Assembly: GCF_958295425.1 (NCBI RefSeq) | Contig: NC_081138.1 | Span: 24,161,886 to 24,225,885 of the forward strand | Source of the DNA: Solea solea | Lineage: Eukaryota > Chordata > Actinopteri > Pleuronectiformes > Soleidae | Length of the DNA: 64,000 nt | Direction of reading: 5' to 3' | Shown: positions 27,901-38,392 of the stretch, piece after piece | Layout: each line of letters starts with the position of its first letter | Position numbering within the stretch: the stretch's first letter is position 1 | Translations under genes and position numbers: made by a program | The notes under the pieces: model-generated | The model's input: only the letters and a program-made list of their open reading frames with translations | What the model was told of the DNA's origin: nothing | Databases searched by the model: none

Positions 27901-30900
27901 GTGTTAAACTTTGACTTTTGTTTTCTCAACTTAACCCTTAAACACCTAACACTTTTTTTTTTTTAGCTTATTTTAACCATAAAAGGCCCAGAAAATGTCC
28001 TGTGAGTAAATACTTTTGCCCATTTTTCCAGAATAACTTCAGTATCTGGCCGTTATTTACAATTTACTGCATGTTGAAATAATGTATAAACATTTAAAAA
28101 TGAAGAAAAACAAAACGTTTTATTTATCATTTTGAGCTTTTGTCTCAATGCCCAAAACAGGCCAAAAAAATGGAAACTTTGTACCGGTGTTTTTCCAACT
28201 CTTTCACTTTCTGGCGACAAAGACGCTGAGTCGCCAGCTTCCTGCAACAGCACAAGTGAAATTACCATAATAATCACACGCTGGCTTTGACCTGCTTCTT
28301 CTCAGCTTTTCCGATTTTACGGTAATGCAAAGTGCACTTGCACGAATGTGTCGTCTGCAATGCACTCGGGGTTAAAAGGTTACGATCAGATGAGACGCAA
28401 GAAATATGATGTATTTGTTGACCTTTGTTTGATCTCCCTGGGAAGCAGTTTTGGGTTGTGTCACCTTCACTGGGCTTTTTATTTTACATCTACATGTGTT
28501 AAAATCCTTAAAAATATGCAGTGGTACCTTGCTTTATTCCACTCAGCACACTGTCCCAGAAAGGCTCTGGCAGCCAGATTGGGCTGGCTCATTTCTACAC
28601 TCAGCCTGCTAATTTTAACCAGACTCTGACCCACTTGGTCCCTTCAACTCTCCCGATAGCTGGCAGCATTTGTTGTGGAGTCTTGGACCCACGAAATGTA
28701 TTTACACACTGTTTGGATTAGCGAGCTGAATGAATGACCTGTGCTTGTACTCCTTAAACTGTGTGAAAGCGAAATTCAGCCACGGATTATGTTTGACCTA
28801 AATCTGGCATCAGTGCAACTGATCAAAGAGGCAAATTGATTGTGAAATCAATGTTTGCAATGTTATGTTACATTGTAGCAGTTAGTGTTGCGCTTGACCA
28901 AGCTTCCTATCAGCTGATGCAACAGACCACATTTCTACTGCATCACTTGGCATTTAAACACGTGTTTTCCATAGGAAATTAAATCACAATTGCAAATGAA
29001 AACAATGCAATCGGCACATTGCAAAAGGTGCAATTTAATTTTCTTTAATTATCTTTGATTGCATTTTCTATGTAAATGTAGCTCCTGCGTGTTGGAAACA
29101 GTGTCATGTCTTTACCTTTCTATCCTTGTTTTAGAATATAAACTAGGTAATGTTTTGATTGTGTTTTGTGGTAATGATCCATTCTTTGTTCAAATATGTT
29201 ACACAGTGAATACTGAATCGAAGCTTGATTTAAAACAAAACTTACATCACAAATCGAATCAGCACTGCAGTGTCTGTCAGCAAACTCACAAAGAGATATT
29301 TTCCCCAAATCCTTTAGCCCTACGTTAGAGACAAATACATAATACCCATTGTAAATAAATTACAGAGTGACCAAGCATGACCTGCCACAGTTTAAGAAGA
29401 AGAAAAAATACATATTTATTTGACAATTATGATTTGAAAAACACGAGCTGTATCGCACACCGCTTAGCAAATCATTTTTAGAGATATAAAATGCAAAATA
29501 GGGCGCCAGCTTGTCAGACCAAAACAAATCTGATTGTGATCGCATGCACTTGTGTGTGTGTCTGCCATGGTGACAGGAAAACGAACAGGAGAAGAGGGGC
29601 TTCCTTTACTCGTGTGTTTGTCCTTCTGTATTTAAGTGGAACTCGTCATTACAGCAAGGGAAGTTGTGTACGCCGTGAGCTCTCAGAAAACTTTGAGATA
29701 CCAGGGGTTAAGCATCTTTGACTGGTCCTCAAATGCAACGGCCGGACCAGCTACAAAAATAAAGGCCTGAGCTCAAGACTACATAGTATTTGACTACATA
29801 TTTACTAATTCGTTCTCCATCTTAACACCTCTGAAGTCATTCTCTCATCATTCTCTCTCTCTCTCTGCGCTCTTTTTGCAGCTCCTCAGTGAGAAGATCA
29901 GTGGAGCAGAGGGGACCAAGCTCGATGAAGACTTCATGGAGATGGAGAGGGTGAGTTCAGGACTAGTGTCTGTCTGTCCTGCAGTACAGGTGATGAGGTT
30001 TTATGGTAGATATTTTTGTCAGCATTAGTATTATTTTTATCTCGTCAGGAGGAAGGGACAATTAGAAAACACAGTTAACAAAACAAAACAGAAGAATCAT
30101 GAAACACATGAGATCATAGGGAGATGTGAAAGTCAAGTTTGAAGACAGCTTGCAGTTCATTCCATTAAAAGTGTACGTACCTGGAATAGGCTTTTCCAAC
30201 GTTGCTGCACACATGAGTGATATCAGAGTAGATCTGTAAGGGAAATCTCATTAGTACTAATGAGATTACTTTTCCTTCCTGATTTTAAGGAGGTCCACCC
30301 CACAGTGATTGAGGGAACAACGATGAGTGTGGTTATATAGTTTTATGCCTAATGGTGACACCCTGTGTTGAAATTACGCAACTGCAGGGACAGGGAGAGG
30401 AAAGAAAAACCACTCGTCAAAGGGAAATCGCTGGTATTTTGAGTGACATTAAATGAGTTTGCAGTATAATGTAAATACTCAGCTTTGAAAACTGCATCCT
30501 ATAATATTTCAAACATCCTTTTGAGGAAATGGCAACAGTCCAATCTCTCCGTTTTTGTCGTTCTTGTGTCACTAACAGAAAATTGAGGTGACCAACAAGT
30601 CGGTGTTCGACCTCTTGTCTAAAACCACAGAGTACCTTCAGCCTAACCCAGGTGAAAACAACATTTATACTTTCTTTTATTATCTTAAATCATTTTGTAT
30701 GCTTCAAAAAAAAGGAATCCAATCAAATAAGTCAAAATTCGATTTTCATGTTTTTTTTCCCTCCACAGCCTCTCGAGCCAAACTAAACATGCTGAACACG
30801 GTGTCTAAGATCCGAGGGCAGGTGAAGACCACCGGCTACCCTCAGACTGAAGGCCTGCTGGGAGACTGTATGCTGCGTTGCGGTCATGAACTGGGAGAGG

Positions 30901-33900
30901 ACTCCGTCTTTGGTATGAATTTTATAGCCTAGATTTAAGGGATTTGGGAATTAGGGAATAGAACAGCAACTTTTCCTATAATCCACTGAAAATACCCGAT
31001 ATTTCACCATATCATGAGAGCTGTGGTCTGTGTTTCTTTCCCTCAGGTTGTGCTCTGGTGGATGTCGGCGAGGCCATGAGACAGATGGCGGATGTAAAGG
31101 ACTCGCTGGACATAAACGTCAAACAAAACTTCATTGACCCGCTGCAGAATCTACAGGACAAGGACCTTAAAGAGATCACGGTGCGCGATGACAGCATTTC
31201 CCCCTATTATTGAAATTATATACAATTATATAAGATGAAACGCAAGTACAAGGGCTTTTTTGAAATGGTGTCTTTTGAAATTGTGAGATTTCTGCAGCTG
31301 AGTTTCCTGTGTATTTCATACACAACTGGGTAGTTTGGTTTTGTGCGTAAAATGAAGTTGTTTTTTTGTGTATCAAACAGAAGATTTCTGTTACAGAAAT
31401 CCAAGCAAAAACAGCCAGAAGCTACATTTCTGATCATTTAAGGGACAAGATTAGATTGCGTACAAGTTTGCCCTTGTCAAAATGTATTTTGGGAGTTTGG
31501 CCATAATAGTTTGTGATGTTTAAAAAGTGGGTAACCGTATCTGTATTCCAGTTTCCTGTACACAATACAGGAAACTGGAAATGAGCCACTATGTACGTCA
31601 GTGTTTGAGAAGTGCTGACATGGTCCCGTTTGTATTTTCAGCACCACCTAAAGAAGCTGGAGGGCCGCCGGTTAGACTTTGACTATAAGAAGAAGCGCCG
31701 GGGGAAAATTCCAGACGAGGAGGTCCGGCAGGCTGTGGAGAAGTTTGAGGAGAGCAAAGAGCTGGCAGAGAGGAGCATGTTCAACTTCCTGGAGAATGAT
31801 GTAAGGGACTCTTTAGGTAACTTAGCGTTTGATTAAGATTCAGAGGGCCATGATTCAATTCAATGAGCCATAATGAAACAACCAGATGCATTTACTTCCA
31901 TGTTATTGTAACAAATGGAGAGTCGTGTATATACGTCTGAGGAAAACAGGAAAAGAAAGAACAATGTGTGCATATGAGAAGTGACACAGGAACCGAGGTG
32001 TGAAACCAGGTTTAATTTAGCTCACTTTCACATCTGCAGGTCGATCTTTTATCTTCTCCTAAATGTGCGACGCGTGGGAGGGGGGGGGAAGCATCAGTGG
32101 GTCTGTCTTTGCATATCTCATACCTCGTGACTGCAGGGCGCTGAGGCGCAGTTTGAACTAGTTCTAACAAAGCACAAGAATCAATGAGGAGGTGGTCATG
32201 CTCAGCTAAATTTGACATGCCTGATAAATGTAGGTTCTGATGCTCTGTTTCACAAAGACAAGCTAGATAAACACTGGGAATAAACAGGTTAACTGACCAG
32301 GTAAACAATCCCAATCTCAAGAAGGTTTGAAGAAAGGCTTGGATCTGATTAATCCGGTGTGTATTATCCGATGTTCGTGCTGCAGGACTTGAGTTGACTG
32401 CCATGTTTTACACTGTGAAGAGACACCTACATACCTTATTGTAATATGGACGTGCAGGTAAACGTGTGGCTTGGCCAACAGGTGGAGCAGGTGAGCCAGC
32501 TTTCAACGCTGGTCAAGGCGGCTCTAGAGTATCACCGGCTGTCGAGTGAAATCCTGGAGGAGCTGAGCGCGAAGCTGCAGAGAAGGTGAGGAGGAGGAGG
32601 AGGAGGTGGGGGAGGAGAGGAGAGGCGTGGTGGTCAGTAATTCATAGTCAGCACTGACTGCACTTTGCATGTCCCCTTCACCAAGAACCAACCTGAGACT
32701 TAGTGGCTCATTCTTCGTGAAAACATGGCTTCCAGCAGGGATATGAGGAAGAAAGGATAAAAGAAGGATTATTGCCACTTAACAAAAGGCTCACGTAATT
32801 TACTCAGCATTAATTGATCTGTCCTCCTGAACACGTTCTTGATCCAAAAAAGGAAACACCGTCTTTAAAACATAATGCTAAACCAAGTTCAGCAAATGGT
32901 AGAGACTTTTCTTCTGTGTAATAATGACAAAACATTTTTAGCAGGAATCAGGAAGCACTTTGTATTTGCTGAAGTTATGTGAGTGTAGCATGGTTTTCTT
33001 TGTTTTGCTTGTACGAATGTTTTTTGTATGAATGAATGTCATTTTTCATTGCCTAACCTAATTATGGGGTGTGTATAGTAATTACACAGGCAGTTTAATG
33101 CTAGTCTGCTCTCTAGCGAAGAAAATGTACCACATGACATTAGCATTGATAAAATACAAGCATGTGTAAATGTGGTATATAATGATAATAAAAAAGTAAG
33201 AAGGGACAACTTCTTCTTCTTCTTCCTCCAGTATATCCACAGCCAGCAGCCGACCCAAGAGAGAGTTCAAACCAAAGTCGATCCGGAGCAGCATCGAAAC
33301 TCTGGATAACAGTCAGCACAACGGCCTGTCCTACAGCTCCTCGCTCAAATCCACTGGTACAGGTACAGCACTTCTCCATCTCTGTTGTTTGTGTCTGTGT
33401 GTTTAGATTGATTTTTTTTTGTTATTTCTCCTCTGTTAGCTCCATCCTCATTGATTTGTTTTACCTTCCACTGTGGTGGTGTTTTTTGTTTTTTTCTGTT
33501 GTCCCTTACAGATCATATCCATAACAACCACACAGTCAATGGCAACAGTAGGTATACTTTTTGTTTGATTGTCGAGCTGTGAGGCTCTTGTGCTTCTGCA
33601 GGGCTTTAGTTTACTGCTCCTGATATGAACATAGACGCTTGCTTTTTTAAGTAGCATTAAACTAGCTCAGGCTGTACGCAGTCTGCACTGCATGTAGGCA
33701 AAGATCCAAGTGTTTGCACACATTGGAGCAAGAACACAGTGTGTGCGCACAATAGTGTTCTGTGTGGACTCACTTCCTTGTTTAATCCTTGGGGTTTTCT
33801 GCACCAAAAAAATCCCACAAATCATAGAGACATAAAAGTCCTCTTTGTCAACACAGCCTTTTGTAATCTAGACAATAATTACTAAGTAACGTTAAGTGTA

Positions 33901-35117
33901 GCTACTGGGATTCACAAAAACAATAGGCTAATAAAACAATGAGATTCTAGCCTGTCATTGCTCAAACGACTACTAAGTTTGGATCAGATCAAATAAAGCA
34001 ATAAACCAGCCACCGATTGTGGTTCTATGTTTTTGTAGACTTTGTGGTGATGCATTTTTTTCATCGTAAAGTGCCATTACACATTAAATAAGATCAAAAT
34101 GAGATAAGATAATCCTGTATAAGTGTGGGATTTCTTTATCCTTCCTCTGTATGTTGAGGTTGTACTTTGTGTTTTTGGATTGTCACATACCAAACACCAT
34201 CTCCATTGATTTTCTTTACATCTCACCCAGCTGATCATATAACCACTGTCCCACTGTCATGGCCTGAGAGCCCCGCAACCAATGGCAACTTTCACCGTAA
34301 GTAACACATCATGACTCAGCATTAGCAAGTGTATGTATCCATCTAGAAAGCATGAATCAGCAAAAATAAATGCGTTGTTATAATAAATGGCGTAAAAATC
34401 CAATCATATACTGAAACCTGTAGTTTTCCGTCAAGGTAAATAATGATTGTCCAGAGCGAGGACACAAAATTCACTCTGGACAGTCTTTAAAACTTCTCCC
34501 TGGTCAGATCTCCTGACGATGTCCTAGTGAGCACACGTGTGAACGCAATAGGAGAAACTCAAGATCTCCTTCTGCGTTCATCACATATGAACCACACATT
34601 TACGGCTTTTATGTTGTTTTCCAAACATTTGGGATTCTTTTTTTTTTTGCATAGTTGAGAACTGACAACTGTGCAAACACCATCCATTAAGATCTTCTCA
34701 CATAATTTATGAGCGAGTTCATTTGGGAAAAACTCAGGATAATCCACAGCAAGAGAATGGACAAGTGTCCTGTCTCATGCTTGTTCAAGCCAGACGCCGG
34801 CCCCTTGCCTGGATCCTCCAGAGATTCTCCTGCTGCTTATTTTGCTAGTTATTGTGAGGTAAACATGCAGATGAATGTGTGATATTATAATCTCTTCTTT
34901 TATTTTGGGTGCAGAGACTGAGGTTCTGGACCAGCCGTGCTGTCGGGCCCTTTACGACTTTGAGCCAGAGAACGAAGGCGAGCTGGGCTTCAAAGAGCGA
35001 GACATCATCATCCTCACCAACCAGATAGACGAGAACTGGTACGAGGGCATGATCAGCGGCGAGTCCGGCTTCTTCCCCATCAACTACGTCGAGGTCATCG
35101 TCCCGCTGCCTCAGTGA
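14797..35117 (+). CDS. sh3gl3: endophilin A3 (SH3 domain GRB2-like 3)
   Basis: Eleven coding exons: 14797-14841, 29882-29950, 30579-30651, 30769-30912, 31047-31180, 31642-31800, 32482-32585, 33232-33356 (or -33362), 33512-33547, 34231-34296, 34915-35117. All have GT-AG borders and consistent phases. They give 385 residues, against about 347 in human SH3GL3. Endophilins bend and bind membranes through an N-BAR domain and recruit dynamin and synaptojanin through the C-terminal SH3 domain in endocytosis (family knowledge). Seen here: the amphipathic N-terminus [18 protein letters not shown] motifs [45 protein letters not shown] and [19 protein letters not shown]; and the SH3 domain [56 protein letters not shown] and the ending VEVIVPLPQ favour SH3GL3 over SH3GL1 or SH3GL2. 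The linker between BAR and SH3 is longer than usual and lies on small exons. Confidence 0.95.
15752..16128. mobile_element. fold-back MITE (GGTGCTTTTCCACTAC termini)
   Basis: The left end GGTGCTTTTCCACTACAC and the right end GTATAATGGAAAAGCGCC are inverted near-copies. Internal CTACTCGACTCG and CGAGTAGAGTCGAG also pair. This layout matches a very common teleost non-autonomous DNA repeat. It has no coding capacity. The flanks ATCATAT and ATCGCATAT are similar, but no exact target duplication can be claimed. Confidence 0.65.
17042..17096. repeat. (TA)n microsatellite
   Basis: About 27 uninterrupted TA units. A minus-strand open frame through it encodes alternating Tyr-Ile and is spurious. Confidence 0.97.
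18310..18663. mobile_element. degenerate MITE with CGATATT / ATCCCTA termini
   Basis: The left end carries GCACGATATTATTGG and the right end carries CCAATATCGTTCATCCCTA, an imperfect inverted pair. The inside is rich in GATATTGG-type words. A related terminus (CGATATATCGTGCATCCCTA) lies at 57540-57559. A T-rich run of about 18 bases is at 18473-18490. Confidence 0.5.
18959..18990 (+). repeat. (TG)n microsatellite
   Basis: About 16 uninterrupted TG units in sh3gl3 intron 1. Confidence 0.95.
20911..21040 (-). repeat. hammerhead-ribozyme-like fold-back repeat
   Basis: On the minus strand the order is CTGAAGA (20975-20969), a 19-nt segment that can form a stem-loop, GAAA (20949-20946), then a short AC..GT pairing and GTC (20941-20939). 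This matches the hammerhead core CUGANGA - stem II - GAAA - stem III - NUH. The outer flanks, TGTAGGTGACTGAGCTTGAG and the reverse complement of the strand ending near 21037, can pair as a long stem I. Hammerheads of this kind are known from Penelope-like retroelements. No reverse transcriptase is present here, so this is at most an orphan tail. Confidence 0.45.
22320..22468. repeat. AC/AT-rich compound microsatellite
   Basis: An irregular tract of ACACATATATAC-type words. The 81-residue minus-strand frame through it is low-complexity Tyr/Ile/Cys/Val and not a gene. Confidence 0.9.
23420..23715. repeat. unclassified interspersed repeat fragment
   Basis: It contains the phrases CACAGGTGAAACTAATTAGG and AAAATAAAACAGGAAATCC, which I recognise as recurring wording of teleost interspersed repeats. 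Boundaries and class are uncertain. Confidence 0.35.
25508..25570. repeat. (TA)n-rich microsatellite
   Basis: Imperfect TA runs interrupted by TGTATGTAA and TGTATACTG. It abuts the 3' end of the SINE at 25570-25737. Confidence 0.9.
25570..25737 (-). mobile_element. tRNA-headed SINE, minus strand
   Basis: On the minus strand it begins GGAGAGATAGCTCAGCGGTA followed by GAGCGA, which looks like an almost intact tRNA D-arm/A-box. A B-box-like GGTTGTGGGTTCATG follows. The body includes GTGAATGAGTGAATAGTGTA and AGCAGCTTTGAGT, and the element runs into an AT microsatellite at its 3' end. The head is related to the SINE at 13.8 kb. It is a SINE head rather than a tRNA gene, because no acceptor stem closes it. 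Confidence 0.78.
28960..29325. mobile_element. MITE related to the 55.38-kb element
   Basis: It contains AATCACAATTGCAAATGAAA, GCAATCGGCACATTGCAAAA and, near its right end, CCTTTAGCCCTA. These words fit the TAGGGCTgaacaATTAATCGCAAT MITE family seen intact at 55378-55664. It is degenerate; boundaries are approximate. Confidence 0.45.
32640..32815 (-). repeat. unclassified interspersed repeat (GTGAGCCTTTTGTTAAGTGGC family)
   Basis: On the minus strand it reads GTGAGCCTTTTGTTAAGTGG, then a short spacer and GGAAGCCATGTTTTCAC. This matches the order in the copy at 108-250. It lies in the intron after sh3gl3 exon 7. Confidence 0.6.
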
Positions 35118-35776
35118 AGTCGCACGCCGACTCCCTCCTGCCTCGTTACACTCAGCCTCGGTCCTCAGCTCTACTCTGGCCCACAAAACAAAAATACACA
35201 GAGCCAGATCAGCCTGAAGAAAAAAAAATCTGTCTTCTGATTTTTTTTTTTTTAACCAGAGCCAGAGAGCTTCGTAGGTTTGTCCCAAGCCAACTTTAGG
35301 TCACACGTCGCTGATATCGTTTTTGTTGTTGTTGATATTTATGAAACTGAAGCCATTAAGTTCGACGCTCTGCCTGGTCAGATCTGACCAAGGTCATGAG
35401 GTCATGAGGTCAGAGCGCTCGCCAGACTCTGCTTTCTATCGGTGAGCCGTCTGCCTGCCCCACCGCGCCACCACCTTACTGCACCATTGGACGTCGTGGC
35501 TGCATCGTGATACCACTACAATCAAATGACGAGCTTTTGTTTTATTTTATTGTCACATTTGGAACATGACACACATTTTAAATATATACTTATTTTATTA
35601 ATATCCATATTTTATTACACCCCCCAAAATAAGAGGCTTCGTGTTTGTGCTAGTTGATAGACACAAATTTATGTCCAAGGTTTCTGAACATAATGAAGGA
35701 ATTACCTCACAACATGGTGGTCATTTTTCTTAGTGAACAGCTCTTTAAAAAAAAAAAGGACAGGAGTTAAATAAAG
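35118..35776 (+). other. sh3gl3: sh3gl3 proximal 3' UTR (probable)
   Basis: Non-coding sequence follows the TGA at 35115-35117. An AATAAA at 35770-35775 is the first good polyadenylation signal. Others at 37225-37230 and about 40650-40665 would allow much longer 3' UTRs. Which is used cannot be told from sequence alone. Confidence 0.45.
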
Positions 35777-36270
35777 GCTATTATTTAAGGCTATTAAAAG
35801 AAAGAAAAAAAACAATTTTCTCTTCTTCCTCAAAAAGCTGCTCCGGTTCAGTCTCCAGACCGATAGTCATTAAATGAACCACTGAGATTGGGAACATGGT
35901 GACGTTTCACATGATGTCAGATGAGGCGGAGTTAAAAGCTGTAATCTTCTGCTGTGTTTGGCTCCTTCAGTGGGATTTCATGAAACCTTGCAGTGGGATG
36001 GGGTTTGGGCCAAAGAATAACCCACTCAACTACGATCTGTTGCAAATCTGGGTATTGGGGCAAATTCAGGACTTGGTTTAGCTTTATGGTTTGACTGAAT
36101 CTGGAGAGACAAGTATGTCTCCTCACAAAACCACGCGTGACAAAGTGACACAGGGAATGATGCGTGAAACCGGGATTAATTTAGCTCAGCTTCACGTCTG
36201 CAGGTCTGAAGCAGTGCTCTTTTTGTTCTGTGTAATGTTGTTAGATGTTGTAGGGTTAACTAGGCTCGCA

Positions 36271-36832
36271 GATTATCAGGCTGAAAAGCATCGAGTGTGA
36301 ACTAGGTTTCCAGATTATCTGGCTGAAAATCATGTAGTGTGAACTAGGTTTCCAGATTATCAGGCTGAAAAGCATTGAGTTTGAACTACATTTACAGATT
36401 ATCAGGATGAAAAGCATTGAGTTTGAACTACATTTACAGATTATCAGGATGAAAAGCATGGAGTGTAAACTAGGTTTACAGATTATCTGGCCGAAAATCA
36501 TGGAGTGTGGACTAGGTTCATGGATTATCAGGCTGAAAATCATGAAATGTGAACTAGGTTTATGGATTATCAGGCTGACAATCATGGAGTGTGAACTAAA
36601 TTTACGGATTATCTGTCTGAAAATCATGCAGTGTGGACTAGGTTCTTGGATTATCAGGCTGAAAATCATGAAATGTGAACTAGGTTTATGGATTATCAGG
36701 CTGACAATCATGGAGTGTGAACTAAATTTACGAATTATCATGCTGAAAATCATGCAGTGTGAACTTGGTTTCCAGATTATCAGGCTGAAAACCATGCAGT
36801 GTGAACTAGGTTCACAGACCATCTGGCCTAGT
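36271..36832. repeat. 42-bp tandem minisatellite
   Basis: The anchor GATTATC recurs at 36271, 36313, 36355, 36397, 36439 and onwards every 42 bp to 36817, giving about 13 full units. A unit reads GATTATCAGGCTGAAAATCA followed by TGnAGTGTGAACTAGGTTTACA. Because 42 is a multiple of three, open frames persist on both strands (154 residues plus, 211 residues minus). These are repeat by-products. Some units form a 126-bp higher-order block (see findings). Confidence 0.95.
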
Positions 36833-38344
36833 GTGACGCCTAGGCGTCTTGAAACTGTTGGGCCTTGCTGACAGCATGTCATTCTACTCATTGTTTATGT
36901 GGTAATGAACCTACAGAGAATTGAAAACTGCTCTGTCACACGTGAAAGCATCTCTTAGTGCACCGTTGTGCGTTTACGGCTTGTAACGTAACTGTTTTGT
37001 GTCTCGCAGTTCACATCAGGCAGTTATTTTTAGCCACAGACCATAGTTAGGCAGGAACATTGTGGAACATAGAACTGCTGAAGAGCCATATACTTCCCTC
37101 AGTAGTTTTTTTACAGACCAAAAATAGAGAGAACAGAGAGGGGAATGTCAAGTGGTCACATGTGCACCTGTTACTGCAACCTAACATGACATTATGCTTA
37201 TTGTGATCTGTTGCCAAGTAGCCAAATAAAGGTAGATTACTGCTTTGAACAGACCCCCACGACGACGCCCTAACATTTTAACTGTCAGTTTTAAGCATCC
37301 ATCACAAATGCCTTATTTTAAGTGTCACCTTCCATATTTGCCACAGTCATGCACACACAGGGGTGTGAAGTTTCAGTTTTTGCCTCCTGGCTCCATCGTA
37401 TCGTCATATGACAGCTGCTTGGTGACCCTCCCTGGTGCTTTGTTCCCCGGTTCCTCGACAACCGCAATGTTAACAGACAAAAAAAAAAAGAGAAAAGAAT
37501 GAAATGATGAAGCGAAACCTGCACAGCTATTTATTTTAAAAGTGTTTTAAACTCACAGAGTGGACGTCACCAGTATCTGAAAGCCTCATGTTCACGCGGG
37601 ATCATGACGGACAGTGTATGTGACGTATATTAGTCCTCAGTGTTCAGGTGTGTGTGTGTGTGTCTGTGCCTCTCTGTCCTCGTCTTTTCTCCGTCCCTCA
37701 CTGATTGCCTGTTTGCCTGCTGTGCTCTTATTTTTTTTTGGACCGTGAGGAACTGAAGTGAGCTCATCTTTCTCTCTTTCTCTCCGTTTACATGTGGACT
37801 CGATGGCGTCCTAATGTCAGAGAACTGTACGGCAGGGGCGCCTCGACAGAGTGCTTTTTGAAATGTGGTCTGTATTGCACTGAAGCTTTAGAATCTACCT
37901 ACTTATGTTATGTTCGTGTACATGCACCTTTTTTTTTCCTTGTTGTTTACGTTTGTTTGTTTTCCACTCACTCGCTGTTGCACTTTGTGTTTCAATGGGG
38001 GTTAGAATCACTATTATATCAAATATATTATGTCAAGTGCAAATGGTAGATACTTAGGTTTATATAATCAAAGATGTTCTTTGTAAGCTATAATGAATCC
38101 ACTGTCTCGATTATTGTAAAAGTCGATTTAAAAAGAACACGAAGGTGCAGTGGGCGGGACTTTTGTTGATGCGTTTGATCAATAATTACAGAAATGAATG
38201 GACAACAACCATGGCTATTTTAACAACCTGCTTCTTAGTTTTCAGGTTATTTCAGATAATCAATTCATTTAAAAAAATGCTAAAACTTGCAGCCAGCACT
38301 CCCATCGTGTCATGGTTAGATTCTAATCATAATGTGAAATTTTC

Positions 38345-38392
38345 ACAGCTCGGACCCTCTGGTGTGCCAGATGTTTGACACCCCTGCACTGC
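38345..38392 (-). mobile_element. hAT-like terminal fragment
   Basis: It ends GTTTGACACCCCTG, the reverse complement of the CAGGGGTGTCAAAC start common to vertebrate hAT MITEs. The partner end was not identified. Confidence 0.45.

Larger units (their letters stand above)
14842..29881 (+). other. sh3gl3: sh3gl3 intron 1 (15 kb)
   Basis: The donor is CAG|GTAAGG at 14842; a polypyrimidine tract and TTTTTGCAG end at 29881. No other gene is supported on either strand. It holds a fold-back MITE near 15.75-16.13 kb, a (TA)n tract, a MITE at 18.3 kb, a hammerhead-like repeat at 20.9 kb, long AC/AT tracts at 22.3 and 25.5 kb, a SINE at 25.6 kb and other repeat fragments. Most of 26-28.9 kb shows nothing recognisable. 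Confidence 0.85.

Noticed and set aside
36256..36891. 211-residue minus-strand and 154-residue plus-strand open frames
   Set aside because: Both are translations of a 42-bp tandem repeat whose period is a multiple of three. Being open on both strands is a by-product, with no start context or splice evidence.
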